From contig NZ_CAMQSF010000028.1 in assembly GCF_947036865.1 (NCBI RefSeq), positions 1-48,090 of the forward strand: a stretch of DNA of 48,090 nt, in the 5' to 3' direction. Below the pieces are notes generated by a model. That model was not told the DNA's origin and did not search any database. It was given only the letters and a program-made list of their open reading frames with translations. The translations under genes were made by a program, and so were the position numbers. Shown here piece after piece: positions 18,366-28,217 of the stretch (the first letter of the stretch is position 1; each line of letters opens with the position of its first letter). The DNA is from an uncultured Caulobacter sp. (GTDB taxonomy: Bacteria; Pseudomonadota; Alphaproteobacteria; Caulobacterales; Caulobacteraceae).

Positions 18366-19325
18366 ATGACCGCCGATACGCCCGCCCGTCGCCCGATCTC
18401 GCTCGTCCTGGCCAGCCCGCGCGGCTTCTGCGCCGGCGTCGATCGCGCCATCCAGATCGTCGAGCGCGCGGTCGAGAAGTTCGGCGCGCCGGTCTATGTG
18501 CGCCACGAGATCGTCCACAACCGCCACGTGGTCGACCGGCTGAAGGCGCTGGGCGCGGTGTTCATCGAGGAGCTGTCCGAGGCGCCCGACGACCGCCCGG
18601 TGGTGTTCTCGGCCCACGGCGTGCCGAAATCGGTGCCGGCCGAGGCGCAATCGCGGCAGATGATCTATCTGGACGCTACCTGCCCGCTGGTCTCCAAGGT
18701 GCATGTCGAGGCCCAAAAGCACTACGACGCCGGCCGCGAGATCGTGCTGATCGGCCACGCCGGCCACCCCGAAGTCATCGGCACCATGGGCCAGCTGCCC
18801 GAGGGCTCCGTCACCCTGATCGAGGACATCGACGACGCGGCCGCCTGGGAGCCGAAGGATGCCGCCAACGTGGCCTTCCTGACCCAGACCACCCTGTCGG
18901 TGGACGACACGGCCGACATGGTGGCCCTGCTGCGCGAACGCTTCCCCGGCATCGCCGCGCCGCACAAGGAAGACATCTGCTACGCCACGACGAACCGCCA
19001 GGACGCGGTCAAGCACCTGGCGGAAAAGGCCGAGCTCGTCCTGGTGGTCGGCTCGAAGAACTCGTCGAACTCGGTGCGGCTGAAGGAAGTCGGGCTGAAG
19101 GCCGGCGCCCGCGAGGCTCACCTGATCGACGACGCCTCGGGCATCGACTGGACCTGGTTCGACGGCGTCTCGCGCGTGGGCCTCACGGCCGGGGCCTCGG
19201 CGCCCGAGGACCTGGTGCAGGGGGTGATCGACGCGATTTCGGCCCGGTTCGACACGACGGTCGAGGAACTGGTCGAGGCGCGGGAGACGATTACGTTCAA
19301 GCTGCCGAGGCTGCTGACGGCTTAG
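18366..19325 (+). CDS. ispH: 4-hydroxy-3-methylbut-2-enyl diphosphate reductase
   Basis: Last enzyme of the MEP isoprenoid pathway, reducing HMBPP to IPP and DMAPP with a [4Fe-4S] cluster. The 319-residue product has the three cluster cysteines: Cys22 ([10 protein letters not shown]), Cys106 ([10 protein letters not shown]) and Cys205 ([10 protein letters not shown]), plus the EIVHN motif. ATG at 18366 follows a 144-base gap shared with the divergent exported-protein gene, where both promoters must lie. No operon partner follows on this strand. Confidence 0.97.
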   Translation: MTADTPARRPISLVLASPRGFCAGVDRAIQIVERAVEKFGAPVYVRHEIVHNRHVVDRLKALGAVFIEELSEAPDDRPVVFSAHGVPKSVPAEAQSRQMIYLDATCPLVSKVHVEAQKHYDAGREIVLIGHAGHPEVIGTMGQLPEGSVTLIEDIDDAAAWEPKDAANVAFLTQTTLSVDDTADMVALLRERFPGIAAPHKEDICYATTNRQDAVKHLAEKAELVLVVGSKNSSNSVRLKEVGLKAGAREAHLIDDASGIDWTWFDGVSRVGLTAGASAPEDLVQGVIDAISARFDTTVEELVEARETITFKLPRLLTA

Positions 19326-19338
19326 GGTGGTTCCAAAC

Positions 19339-19701
19339 TCAGGCCAGCGCGTCGTAGACGACGAACCTGGCGGCCTTGGCGGAGGACATGGCGTTCGCAA
19401 GCTCGCGGTCATGATAGCCGGGCAACGTTTTGAGCAAGGCGATGAAGTCATGAACTCCAATCGCCTCCAACGGAAAGATGCCCGTTGGCTCCGCGGCTTC
19501 GGAGTAGAGCAGGAACACGACGTCCTCGCCCCAAGGTCCGCTGGCGTCGGTGGCGACAACGACCCGCCGCAATTCGCTCACCAGAACCGTGCGTTCGGTC
19601 CCCTGCCCGTCGTTGATTGTGATTAAGTCGTCAACAACCGCGACCGTCCAAGAGGGCGGCTTGCCTTTAGCGATCCACGTCCTCAACCATTCCAACACCA
19701 T
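19339..19701 (-). CDS. Conserved hypothetical protein
   Basis: A 120-residue soluble protein. Segments LVSELRRVVVATDASGPWGE, then DVVFLLY, and near the end LPGYHDRELANAM and ARFVVYDA match a widespread family I recall only as hypothetical: a short beta domain with the core D-G-P-x-x-E-D-V-x-x-L-L. No membrane segment or signal. It lies in a patch of lower GC, downstream of an unrecognised ORF whose reading frame it overlaps by 35 bases. Function unknown; an immunity-type role is conceivable but unsupported. Confidence 0.72.
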   Translation of the reverse strand: MVLEWLRTWIAKGKPPSWTVAVVDDLITINDGQGTERTVLVSELRRVVVATDASGPWGEDVVFLLYSEAAEPTGIFPLEAIGVHDFIALLKTLPGYHDRELANAMSSAKAARFVVYDALA

Positions 19702-20335
19702 GAAGCCACGCTATGGACCGATGGTCATGTCCGCAACGGGTGGTTTGCGGACGTAGCGCCCCCTCTCTCTTAGAGAGAGGGGGCGCCCTCCGCTCAGAAG
19801 CAGCGAGCACTGCGATCGCGGCTTTACCCACCCGGTTCCAGTCGATTTGAATAGGAACAGCCCCTATGCCAAACGTGTCGAAGGGTATGATCTGGAAATT
19901 TACCTGATCGCCGAGATGTTGCTTCGCGTCATCTAGGTTTGGCTCGCTCATGCATTCAAGAGCAGAACCTATGTCGCGAACGAAAGTGAGTACATCGGCC
20001 TCCGTTGGCTCATCGCCATACCGTCGACGGTAGTTTATCGAGAAGTATTTCGCTAAAATATCTACGGGCAATGCATATGCCGCCCGATACGATCTCTCTA
20101 CACGCTCGCCGGCGAGTTCGACTAAATAGGAAACGTCCCGAGAGTAGACCGGAACGTCGAAATGGATTTCATCGGTTCGATATTCCACGGGCCAATTTAT
20201 CCGGACGCCTTGTTCGTTGTGGAAGTCTCCGCCTTGAACGTCGCCCCCGGATCGTCGAATCCAAATTCCGCGTCCAGCGTCCTCTACAACGAAGTTGCCG
20301 GTTCTCTTGAATTCTGGCTGGCCAATCCCGAGCAA
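19667..20335 (-). CDS. Unrecognised ORF of the low-GC patch, ends probably altered
   Basis: The frame gives 222 residues from a TTG at 20335. The middle (residues 20-180; e.g. RINWPVEYRTDEIHFDVPVY) looks like a real soluble protein, but I know no family. Codon use is more AT-rich than in neighbours, which points to transfer. The frame remains open upstream of the TTG to about 20384 without an ATG, so the N-terminus may be lost; a CT-repeat there invites slippage. The last 40 codons run through a palindrome and into the next gene's start, so the C-terminus is doubtful too. It may be a decayed gene. Confidence 0.4.
   Translation of the reverse strand: MLGIGQPEFKRTGNFVVEDAGRGIWIRRSGGDVQGGDFHNEQGVRINWPVEYRTDEIHFDVPVYSRDVSYLVELAGERVERSYRAAYALPVDILAKYFSINYRRRYGDEPTEADVLTFVRDIGSALECMSEPNLDDAKQHLGDQVNFQIIPFDTFGIGAVPIQIDWNRVGKAAIAVLAASERRAPPLSKREGALRPQTTRCGHDHRSIAWLHGVGMVEDVDR
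19756..19786. repeat. 31-bp near-perfect palindrome inside the low-GC patch
   Basis: GCGCCCCCTCTCTCT (19756-19770) is the exact reverse complement of 19772-19786, with a single T between. It falls in the last quarter of the reading frame at 19667-20335, suggesting an inserted element or terminator that the frame now runs through. Confidence 0.7.
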
Positions 20336-20471
20336 GTTTTGAGCTCCGGCTAGGTAGCGAGAGAGCGGCCCAAAAGGCCGCGAACGTTAAGCGGGCAGAG
20401 CCGTCCCTGATAGAAGCAGACATTCCCAATATCGCCAACGGGTCGAAAGCCGCCCTCCGCGTCGGGTGCGA

Positions 20472-20614
20472 TCCTTACATCTCTTGGAGGCTGCAGCGTG
20501 CAGGGCTGATCAGGTCAGTCAAGGACGGCTTTGCCGCCGCGGCGCAGCCGCCCAGAGGGCGGTCCTTGAGTGACCTGATCAGCCCTGCGATCGTCTCGCC
20601 GTGAGATGTAAGGA
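20472..20614. repeat. 143-bp nested inverted-repeat element (MITE-like or structured RNA)
   Basis: Outer arms TCCTTACATCTC (20472-20483) and GAGATGTAAGGA (20603-20614) are perfect 12-bp inverted repeats. Inside them, 26-base arms at 20501-20526 and 20562-20587 pair with a single mismatch (for example GGGCTGATCAGGTCA with TGACCTGATCAGCCC). The 35-base loop is GC-rich and itself folds. No ORF inside looks real. Terminal repeats plus no coding content suggest a non-autonomous mobile element; a stable transcript is the alternative. I see no clear target-site duplication. Confidence 0.7.
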
Positions 20615-20640
20615 GGGCTTCCTTCCGCGCGGAAGGTCGC

Positions 20641-20796
20641 TCACTTCGCAAGCAGTTCAAACGTCGCCGAAAAGCGCTCAAGGATTTCCTGACCTAGCTC
20701 GACCTGCCATTCCAATTCGGCATCTCGACCAACAACGCCAGGGCTCGCTGGCGAAAGCGGCCACATGGGAGCTGGCTTGCCTTCAGTCTCGTCCAT
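20641..20796 (-). CDS. Small soluble protein (51 aa), unknown function
   Basis: ATG at 20796 is preceded by AAAGGAGG six bases away, one of the best ribosome sites in the window. The product is acidic: a Pro/Ser-rich first part and an amphipathic helix at the end (ELEWQVELGQEILERFSATF). No signal or membrane segment. A perfect 16-bp palindrome, CCTTCCGCGCGGAAGG (20621-20636), lies just after the stop and may end the message. Longer readings of this frame to 21234 run antisense through thrB and are not real. Confidence 0.7.
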   Translation of the reverse strand: MDETEGKPAPMWPLSPASPGVVGRDAELEWQVELGQEILERFSATFELLAK

Positions 20797-20883
20797 AGCG
20801 CGCCTCCTTTCTTCCCCTTTATCATGTCCAGCGCCAAGCACCTCCCCCTTGACCGCCAGCCTCCCCTCCCGCATCCCGGCGGC

Positions 20884-21837
20884 ATGGCCGTCTATACCGA
20901 CATCACCGACGCTGAACTCGAGACCTTCCTGGAAGGCTACGACCTGGGCGCGCCGCTGGCGTTCAAGGGCATCGCCGAGGGCACGGAGAACTCCAACTTC
21001 CTGCTGGAAACCGAGAAGGGTCGCTACATTCTCACCGTCTACGAGCGGCGGGTGAAGGCCGACGATCTGCCCTATTTCCTGAACCTGCTGACCTGGCTGG
21101 CCGACCGGGGCTATCCCAGCGCGCGGCCGGTCGCCGATCGCGCCGGCAAGACCCTCGCGACCCTGCGCGGCAAGGCCGCCGCCATCGTCGAGTTCCTGCC
21201 GGGCCTGTCGGTGCGCAAGCCCACCGCCGCCCACTGCCGCGAGGCCGGCGAGGGCCTGGCCTGGCTACACCTGGCCGGCGAGGGCTATGGCGGCCGCCGC
21301 GCCAACGACCTGGGCCAGGCCGCCTGGTCGCCGCTGTTCGCCAAGCACCGCAAGGCGGCCGACGACCTCAAGCCCGGCCTCTCGGCGGTGATCGACCAGG
21401 ACCTGGCGCAGCTGGCCCTGATGTGGCCCCGAAACCTGCCCGCCGGAACGATCCACGCCGACTATTTTCCGGACAACGTCTTCTTCAAGCCGGACGGCAA
21501 GTTCGCCGCGACGATCGACTTCTACTTCGCCTGCGAGGACGCCTACGCCTACGACGTCGCGATCATGCTGAACGCCTGGTGCTTCGAGGCCGACGGCAGT
21601 TTCAACATCACCGCGGCCAAGGCCCTGCTGAACGGCTATGAGCGCCGCCGGCCGCTGAGCCCGGCCGAGAAGGAAGCCTTGCCGATCCTGGCGCGCGGCG
21701 CGGCGCTGCGCTTCTTCCTGACCCGCCTGGCCGACTGGGGCGCGACGCCCGCCGGGGCGCTGGTCAAGCCCAAGGACCCGCTGGAATACGAGCGCAAGCT
21801 GGCCGTCCACCGTGAAGGCCTGACGCTGTTCGCATGA
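20884..21837 (+). CDS. thrB: Homoserine kinase (ThrB, choline/APH kinase fold)
   Basis: Phosphorylates homoserine in threonine synthesis. The 317-residue product belongs to the aminoglycoside-phosphotransferase-like type used by alphaproteobacteria, not the GHMP type. Visible: [11 protein letters not shown] (nucleotide loop), the catalytic loop [13 protein letters not shown], and the metal-binding [10 protein letters not shown] start at ATG 20884 (MAVYTDIT), the usual family start and length; an ATG at 20824 would add 20 Pro-rich residues. Its stop overlaps the rnhA ATG by four bases. Confidence 0.95.
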   Translation: MAVYTDITDAELETFLEGYDLGAPLAFKGIAEGTENSNFLLETEKGRYILTVYERRVKADDLPYFLNLLTWLADRGYPSARPVADRAGKTLATLRGKAAAIVEFLPGLSVRKPTAAHCREAGEGLAWLHLAGEGYGGRRANDLGQAAWSPLFAKHRKAADDLKPGLSAVIDQDLAQLALMWPRNLPAGTIHADYFPDNVFFKPDGKFAATIDFYFACEDAYAYDVAIMLNAWCFEADGSFNITAAKALLNGYERRRPLSPAEKEALPILARGAALRFFLTRLADWGATPAGALVKPKDPLEYERKLAVHREGLTLFA

Positions 21838-22283
21838 CCCCGACGGTGACGATCTATACGGACGGGGCCTGCAAGGGGAATCCCGGCCCCGGCGGCTGGG
21901 GCGCCATCCTGATGTATGGCGACAAGAAGAAGGAAATCTCGGGCGGCGAGCCCGGGACGACCAACAACCGCATGGAGCTGATGGCGGCGATCCAGGCGCT
22001 GGAGCTCCTGAACCGTCCGTGCCGCGTGGAACTCCACACCGACAGCCAGTACGTGATGAAGGGCATCCAGGAGTGGATCCGGGGCTGGAAGGCGCGCGGC
22101 TGGAAGACCGCCGACAAGAGCCCGGTCAAGAACGACGACCTCTGGAAACGGCTGGACGCCGCGCGCGAGCGCCACGACGTGCAGTGGCGCTGGGTCAAGG
22201 GCCACGCCGGCCACCCGCTGAACGAACGCGCCGACGCGCTGGCGAACGAGGGGCTGCGCGCGGCCAATCCGCGCTTCGGCTAA
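21834..22283 (+). CDS. rnhA: Ribonuclease HI
   Basis: A 149-residue enzyme that cuts RNA in RNA-DNA hybrids, removing primers and R-loops. All catalytic residues sit at the E. coli-like positions: Asp10 ([15 protein letters not shown]), Glu48 (NNRMEL), Asp70 (LHTDSQYV), His124 (VKGHAGH) and Asp134 (NERADALAN). The basic handle ([12 protein letters not shown]) is kept. Coupled to thrB through an ATGA overlap, an arrangement found in other alphaproteobacteria. Confidence 0.97.
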   Translation: MTPTVTIYTDGACKGNPGPGGWGAILMYGDKKKEISGGEPGTTNNRMELMAAIQALELLNRPCRVELHTDSQYVMKGIQEWIRGWKARGWKTADKSPVKNDDLWKRLDAARERHDVQWRWVKGHAGHPLNERADALANEGLRAANPRFG

Positions 22284-22330
22284 GGTCGTTTAGCGTCAGA
22301 AGGGATCACCCACCGCAAGCCAGACAGGTC

Positions 22331-22777
22331 CTAGGCGACCGGCTCCGGCGCATAGGTCGCCAGCACCTCGGGATCCCAGTTCGGCAGGATGCGGCCCAGG
22401 TTGACCTCGATCCAGTCGGCGAGCGCGCGCACGCGCTGGGCGACCTCCAGCCCCAACGGCGTCAGGCTGTATTCGACATGCGGCGGCACCACCTCGAACG
22501 CCTGGCGGCGGACGAAGCCGTCGCCCTCCAGCTGCTTGAGCGTCTGAGCCAGCATCCGCTCGCTGACGCCGCCCACCTGTCGCCTGAGCTGGCTGAACCG
22601 CAGCGCGCCCGTCTCCAGCGCCATCAGCACCAGGACGCCCCAGCGGCTGGTGACGTGGTTGAGCACCTCGCGCGAGGGGCAGGCGACCGCCATCACGTTC
22701 CCCTGAAGCCCCCCTTCGGCGACGACTTCGGACAAGGGGCGGCGCGCGGCGTCCCCGGAAAGGTGAAGCTTTTCCAT
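22331..22777 (-). CDS. ytfH: HxlR-family redox-type regulator (YtfH/QorR-like)
   Basis: A 148-residue winged-helix protein starting at ATG 22777 (MEKLHLSGD). CPSREVLNHVTSRWGVLVLM and PPHVEYSLTPLG are nearly those of E. coli YtfH, which is likewise divergent from ytfG/qorB. The conserved cysteine before PSREVL is the residue that senses oxidants or quinones in this family. Two TACTTAC repeats lie right at its start and promoter. Probably represses itself and the adjacent oxidoreductase. Confidence 0.9.
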   Translation of the reverse strand: MEKLHLSGDAARRPLSEVVAEGGLQGNVMAVACPSREVLNHVTSRWGVLVLMALETGALRFSQLRRQVGGVSERMLAQTLKQLEGDGFVRRQAFEVVPPHVEYSLTPLGLEVAQRVRALADWIEVNLGRILPNWDPEVLATYAPEPVA

Positions 22778-22801
22778 ACTTACATAAAAGTGCGTACTTA
22801 C
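22777..22801. promoter_or_regulatory. Direct-repeat operator between ytfH and qorB
   Basis: TACTTAC occurs at 22777-22783 and again at 22795-22801, 18 bases start to start, in an AT-rich stretch in an otherwise GC-rich region. The spacing fits a dimeric HxlR protein bound on the 5' side of its own gene. Divergent promoters should overlap it. Confidence 0.5.
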
Positions 22802-22855
22802 GAAAAATAAGCAAGGATTTTGGATGGCGGCGATCCTCTGAACAGGAGCAGGACC

Positions 22856-23710
22856 ATGACGATCATCGCCGTCACCGGCGCCACCGGCCATTTGGGCCGC
22901 CTGGTCATCGAGCAGCTGAAGACCCGCGCGCCGGCCGACGGCCTAGTCGCCCTGGCGCGTGATCCGACCAGGGCCGCGGATCTCGGCGTCGACGTCCGAG
23001 CCGCCGACTACGACAAGCCCGAGACCCTGGGCCCGGCCCTCGCCGGCGTCGATGTCCTGCTGCTGATCTCCAGCGACGCGATCGGCCAGCGCGTATCCCA
23101 GCACCGCGCGGTGATCGAGGCGGCCAAGGCCGCCGGGGCGCAGCGGATCGTCTACACCAGCATCCTCAAGGCCGACGCCACGCCGATCGGCCTGGGCGAG
23201 GAGCATCGCGCCACCGAGGCGATGATCCGGGACTCCGGCCTGGCCTACACCCTGCTGCGCAACGGCTGGTACCTCGAGAACTACGCCGGCGCGATCGCCG
23301 GCGCCCTGGCGTCGGGGACCTTCATCGGCAGCGCCGGCGAAGGCCGCATCTCGGCCGCCGCGCGCGCCGACTACGCCGACGCCGCCGCCGTCGTGCTGAC
23401 GACCGAGGGCCACGCGGGCCAGACCTACGAACTGGCGGGCGACGAGGCGTTCACCATGGCGCAGCTCGCCGCCGAGGCCTCGCGCCAGACCGGCCGCGCG
23501 CTGACCTACGCCGACCTCCCGCAAGAGGCCTACGCCAAGGCGCTGGAAGGCGTCGGCCTGCCGCCGCCGGTCGCCGCCATGCTCGCCCAGTCCGATGTCG
23601 GCGCCGCCCAGGACGCGCTGTTCGATGAAGACCGGCGGCTCTCGCGCCTGATCGGCCGCCCGACCACGCCTTGGCGGGCGTTCGTCGCGGGCGTCCTGGA
23701 GTCCCTTTAG
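22856..23710 (+). CDS. qorB: NAD(P)H:quinone oxidoreductase 2-like protein (QorB/YtfG)
   Basis: A 284-residue atypical short-chain dehydrogenase (NmrA-like). The nucleotide-binding motif GATGHLGRLV is at residues 8-17; LLLISSDAIGQRV, YTLLRNGWYLENY and ADYADAAAVVL are very close to E. coli YtfG, which reduces quinones with NADPH. ATG at 22856 has AGGAG upstream; a reading from 22820 only adds the untranslated leader. Divergent from its probable repressor and closed by a strong terminator. Cytoplasmic. Confidence 0.9.
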   Translation: MTIIAVTGATGHLGRLVIEQLKTRAPADGLVALARDPTRAADLGVDVRAADYDKPETLGPALAGVDVLLLISSDAIGQRVSQHRAVIEAAKAAGAQRIVYTSILKADATPIGLGEEHRATEAMIRDSGLAYTLLRNGWYLENYAGAIAGALASGTFIGSAGEGRISAAARADYADAAAVVLTTEGHAGQTYELAGDEAFTMAQLAAEASRQTGRALTYADLPQEAYAKALEGVGLPPPVAAMLAQSDVGAAQDALFDEDRRLSRLIGRPTTPWRAFVAGVLESL

Positions 23711-23717
23711 CCCGCTG

Positions 23718-23758
23718 GCCCGGATCGCCCGAGAACCCTGTGGGCGATCCGGGCTTTT
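23718..23758 (+). terminator. Rho-independent terminator of qorB
   Basis: GCCCGGATCGCCC (23718-23730) pairs perfectly with GGGCGATCCGGGC (23742-23754) across 11 bases, followed by TTTT. It begins eight bases after the qorB stop. Confidence 0.93.
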
Positions 23759-23796
23759 CGCTCGCCACGACGCGGCGGGTCTGCGATGGGCGGTCC

Positions 23797-24276
23797 ATGA
23801 AGGTCGTCGGCTATTATCGCGTCCCGCCCGCGCGAGGGGTGTTCTTCAGCCCGGCCCAGGAGGAGCGCCTGCTGCTGCTGGGCTGCGAGCAGGTGTTCAG
23901 CGACCGCTGCCTGGCCTCCGGCGTCGTGCGTCCGGGGCTGGAGCGGGCCCTGGACGCGCTGGAGCCCGGCGGCGTGCTGGCCGCGCCCAGCCTGCACGCC
24001 CTCGGCGGCGACCTCGTCGCGGTTCTGGACGTCGCGCTGAAGCTGCGCGCCCGCGGCCTGAACCTGGTCGTCCAGCAGCCCGAGATCGACACCCGCGCGG
24101 ATGCCGGCTTCTTCGCGGCCGTCGCGGCCCTTGCCGCCTTCAACGGCGAGCGCGCCCTGGTCCGGCGGACCGAGACGGCCTTGGTCGCTAGGGGCGCCAA
24201 CGCGGGCGGCATGAAGGGGCTGAAGGCGGCGGCCCCGGCGGGGGCCGAGACCGACGACCAAGACGAGGAAGACTAG
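23797..24276 (+). CDS. Resolvase-fold protein lacking catalytic residues (pseudo-recombinase)
   Basis: A 159-residue protein with the shape of a serine-recombinase catalytic domain: VVGYYRV at residues 3-9, RPGLERALDAL, and IDTRADAGFFAAVAALAAFN. Yet the catalytic Ser10 is Pro, and the LDRLGR block reads LHALGG, removing both key arginines. There is no DNA-binding domain; a short acidic tail (DDQDEED) ends it. It is therefore unlikely to cut DNA. No inverted repeats or transposon partners flank it. ATG at 23797 is chosen because the fold starts there; its ribosome site is weak. Confidence 0.75.
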   Translation: MKVVGYYRVPPARGVFFSPAQEERLLLLGCEQVFSDRCLASGVVRPGLERALDALEPGGVLAAPSLHALGGDLVAVLDVALKLRARGLNLVVQQPEIDTRADAGFFAAVAALAAFNGERALVRRTETALVARGANAGGMKGLKAAAPAGAETDDQDEED

Positions 24277-24353
24277 ACCAACGCCCTTCCCCGTCGTGTC
24301 ATCCCCGCCGAAGCGTAGCGCAGCGCCGGGATCACGCTGGGATTTTAAGGCCC

Positions 24354-25111
24354 CTAGACCTTCAGCCGATACCCGGTCTTGAAGATCCACCAGACCCCGG
24401 TGAGGCAAACGACGAGGAACACCGCCGTCATGCCCAGGCTCACGCCCACCCCGACGTCCGACTGGCCGTAGAAGCTCCAGCGGAAGCCGCTGATCAGATA
24501 GACGACCGGGTTGAACAGGGTGACCTTCTGCCAGATCGGCGGCAGCATCTTGATCGAATAGAAGCTGCCGCCCAGGAAGGTCAGCGGCGTGACGACCAGC
24601 AGCGGCACGATCTGCAGCTTCTGGAAGTCGTCGGCCAGCACGCCGATGATGAAGCCGAACAGGCTGAAGGTCACCGAGGTCAGGACCAGGAACAGGATCA
24701 TCACCATCGGATGGGCGATCTCGAACGGCACGAAGATCCGGGCGGTGGCCAGGATCAGGAGGCCCAGGCAGATCGACTTGGTGGCCGCCGCGCCGACATA
24801 GCCGGTCACCGCCTCGAACCAGGCGACCGGGGCCGACAGCAGCTCGTAGATCGTGCCGGCCCACTTGGGCATGTAGATGCCGAAGGAGGCGTTGGAGATG
24901 CTCTCGCCCAGCAGCGACAGCATGATCAGGCCCGGCACGATGAACGCGCCGTAGCTGACGCCGTCGATGGCCTGCATGCGCGAGCCGATCGCCGAGCCGA
25001 ACACCACGAAATAGAGGCTCGTGGACAGCACCGGCGAGATGACGCTCTGGGCCAGGGTGCGGAACCACCGCGCCATCTCGAAGCGGTAGATGGCCTTGAT
25101 CGCGAACAGGT

Positions 25112-25115
<4 letters not shown>
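24354..25115 (-). CDS. ABC-2 type transporter permease
   Basis: A 253-residue inner-membrane protein with six predicted helices. [20 protein letters not shown] at the start and [20 protein letters not shown] and [15 protein letters not shown] further on are characteristic of ABC-2 permeases of the NodJ/YadH type, which export lipids, polysaccharides or drugs. Its start overlaps the ATPase stop by four bases. Substrate unknown. Confidence 0.92.
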
Positions 25116-26038
<923 letters not shown>

Positions 26039-26145
26039 GCCCTCTCCCCTGACGCGATGCGACGCGTCCCTACAACAAGCCCCAGTTGCTCGCGGCCTAG
26101 ATGGTGCGGCGTGGCCGCGATAACAGGGGGCGGCGCCGACTTCCG

Positions 26146-26601
26146 TCAGCTGGGCAGCTTGCGGACCTTCAGGGTCGCGCCGTCGACGCCGATGACGACG
26201 ACCTCCTGGCTGATGGCCGGGATCGGCTCGTCGGTCTCGGCCGCCCAGTCCTTGCCGTCGACGAAGACGCGGCCGCGGCCCTGCTCGAAGGTCGACAGCA
26301 CCTGGCCGCGCTGGCCGATCAGCCGCTGGGCGGGATCGTTGAGATCCGGCGCGCCAGGCGGCTCCAGCACCGGCCTCAGGAACCGGCGGGCCGCATAGGT
26401 CGAGGCGATGGTCAGCACGGCGAACAGGCCGACCTCGATCACCAGCCCCGGATGGACGGCCTGGGCCACCAGCCCGACGACGAAGGCGCTGCCGGCCGGC
26501 CACAGGAGCCAGCCGGTGCCAGTCGCCACCTCGATCGCCAGCAGGGCCGCGGCGATGGCCAGCCAGACCCAGAGCGGATGCAGCGCGTGGAAGCCCCCCA
26601 T
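26146..26601 (-). CDS. NfeD family membrane protein
   Basis: A 151-residue protein with two or three N-terminal membrane helices (about 9-70) and a C-terminal OB-fold (about 90-150, [20 protein letters not shown]). This short form of NfeD pairs with an SPFH/stomatin protein, here the gene immediately upstream (three bases between). The pair is thought to organise membrane microdomains and protein quality control. Separated from the ABC operon by about 107 bases. Confidence 0.92.
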   Translation of the reverse strand: MGGFHALHPLWVWLAIAAALLAIEVATGTGWLLWPAGSAFVVGLVAQAVHPGLVIEVGLFAVLTIASTYAARRFLRPVLEPPGAPDLNDPAQRLIGQRGQVLSTFEQGRGRVFVDGKDWAAETDEPIPAISQEVVVIGVDGATLKVRKLPS

Positions 26602-26604
26602 GCG

Positions 26605-27600
26605 TCAGGCTCCGCGCTTGCCGCCGGCGGGCGTGGTGGTGGACGTCGAGGGACGCGGCGCGGGCTTGGGCGCGTCGGCGCCCAGCGACTTGATCAGCTC
26701 GCCGACCCCGGCGACCGAGCCCGTCAGGCTGGCGAAGTCGGCCGGCACGATCACGGTCTTCTGCTGCGGGCTGCGGGCCAGCTCGCCGAACGCTTCCACG
26801 TACTTCTGGGCGATGAAGTAGTTGATGGCGTTGACGTCGCCCTTGGAGATCGCCTCGGAGACGAAGGCGGTCGCCTTGGCCTCGGCCTCGGCTTCCCGCT
26901 CGCGCGCCTCGGCGTCGCGGAAGGCGGCCTCGCGACGGCCCTCGGCCTGCAGGATGGCCGACTGCTTCTGGCCCTCGGCGCGGGCGATCTGCGACTGCTT
27001 CTCGCCCTCGGCCTCGGTGATCACCGCGCGCTTCTCGCGCTCGGCCTTCATCTGGCGGGCCATGGCGTTGGTGATGTCCGGCGGCGGGGTCAGGTCCTTG
27101 ATCTCGATCCGCGCCACCTTGACGCCCCACGGCCCGGTGGCGTGGTCGATGGTCGACAGCAGCCGCGTGTTGATCGCGTCGCGCTGCGAGAGCACCTCGT
27201 CGAGCTCCATCGAGCCGACCACGGTGCGCAGATTGGTCTGGGCCAGCTGGGTGATGGCGTAGATCAGATTGTCGACGCGATAGGCCGCCGCCGCGGCGTC
27301 CATCACCTGGATGAAGACGATCGCGTCGACCTTGACCGACACGTTATCCTTGGTGATGACCTCCTGCTGCGGGACGTCCAGCACCTGCTCCATCATGTTG
27401 ACCCGCCGGCCGATCGTCTCGACGAACGGGGTCAGGATGGAGATGCCCGGCTTCAGGGTCCGGGTGTAGCGGCCGAACCGCTCGACGGTGAATTCGCGCC
27501 CCTGGGGCACGATCTTGATGACGCTGATCACCAGCACGAAGGCCAGGATCAACAGGACCAGCACGACGATCGAAGTGCCCAAGACGACGCTCCCCAACAA
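26605..27600 (-). CDS. SPFH/stomatin-like protein (QmcA family)
   Basis: A 331-residue protein with one N-terminal membrane helix (about 8-28), the SPFH domain (30-190, including [20 protein letters not shown]), a long Ala/Glu coiled coil (195-260) for oligomerisation, and a Pro/Thr tail. The start is a TTG at 27600 or the next TTG; no ATG precedes the membrane segment. It forms large inner-membrane rings with its NfeD partner downstream. Confidence 0.92.
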   Translation of the reverse strand: MLGSVVLGTSIVVLVLLILAFVLVISVIKIVPQGREFTVERFGRYTRTLKPGISILTPFVETIGRRVNMMEQVLDVPQQEVITKDNVSVKVDAIVFIQVMDAAAAAYRVDNLIYAITQLAQTNLRTVVGSMELDEVLSQRDAINTRLLSTIDHATGPWGVKVARIEIKDLTPPPDITNAMARQMKAEREKRAVITEAEGEKQSQIARAEGQKQSAILQAEGRREAAFRDAEAREREAEAEAKATAFVSEAISKGDVNAINYFIAQKYVEAFGELARSPQQKTVIVPADFASLTGSVAGVGELIKSLGADAPKPAPRPSTSTTTPAGGKRGA

Positions 27601-27614
27601 CCTTTGGGTTGAGG

Positions 27615-28043
27615 TTAGCGCGCCGCCTCGCCGTCCGCCACGGAATCCGGCGTCGCGCCGGGATGAGTTGTCGGCCGCATCGACTGCGAGAGCTTCTGAG
27701 CCAGGGCCTGGCCTCGCCGGGCGGCGGCGGCCTCGGCCTTGCGGCTGGCCTCGTCGCAGAGCGGGAACTCGCTGCGGCGCGAGGCGAACCCGGTGTTGAA
27801 CCGCTCGCGCATCTGGGCGTCGAAGGCCTGGTCGGCCTGCTCGACCTCGGTCAGGCGCACCATGCGCGAGCGCCAGAACTGGTCGGTCTCGCCCTGGCAG
27901 ACCTGGCGCAGCGCGTGGCTCTCGCCCAGCACGTAGGAGAGATCGAGAAGCCGCTGGCGCTCGTCCGCCGCCCGCTCCTGGGCCAGCAGGGGCGTGGCGA
28001 CGAACGCGCTCAACAAGACGCCGAGAAGGAACGGACGCGACAT
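27615..28043 (-). CDS. TIGR02301 family exported protein
   Basis: A 142-residue protein from ATG 28043 with a signal peptide ([20 protein letters not shown], cut near LLA-QER). [17 protein letters not shown] and SEFPLCDEA with two cysteines are the marks of the alphaproteobacterial TIGR02301 family, whose function is unknown. Likely periplasmic and helical. The longer reading to 28433 crosses the opposite-strand small gene and is rejected. Fourteen bases separate it from the SPFH gene on the same strand. Confidence 0.87.
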   Translation of the reverse strand: MSRPFLLGVLLSAFVATPLLAQERAADERQRLLDLSYVLGESHALRQVCQGETDQFWRSRMVRLTEVEQADQAFDAQMRERFNTGFASRRSEFPLCDEASRKAEAAAARRGQALAQKLSQSMRPTTHPGATPDSVADGEAAR

Positions 28044-28217
28044 GGCGCTGTTATCGCCAAAGCCGGGCGGCCTGTCACGGCCCCGCGCCTCTGGCGCGAA
28101 CGCGCGCCGGCCGTCGGGCGGGAAGGCGATGAATTTTCGCCAAAAGCTTGAGCGATAAAGGCCTTGCGATCGCCACGGTTCGGGGTTTCCCTGACGACAC
28201 TGCAAGGAGGTCTGATC

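Noticed and set aside
20475..20681. 68-codon minus ORF over the nested inverted repeat
   Set aside because: It simply reads through the repeat arms, and has no ribosome site or recognisable protein.
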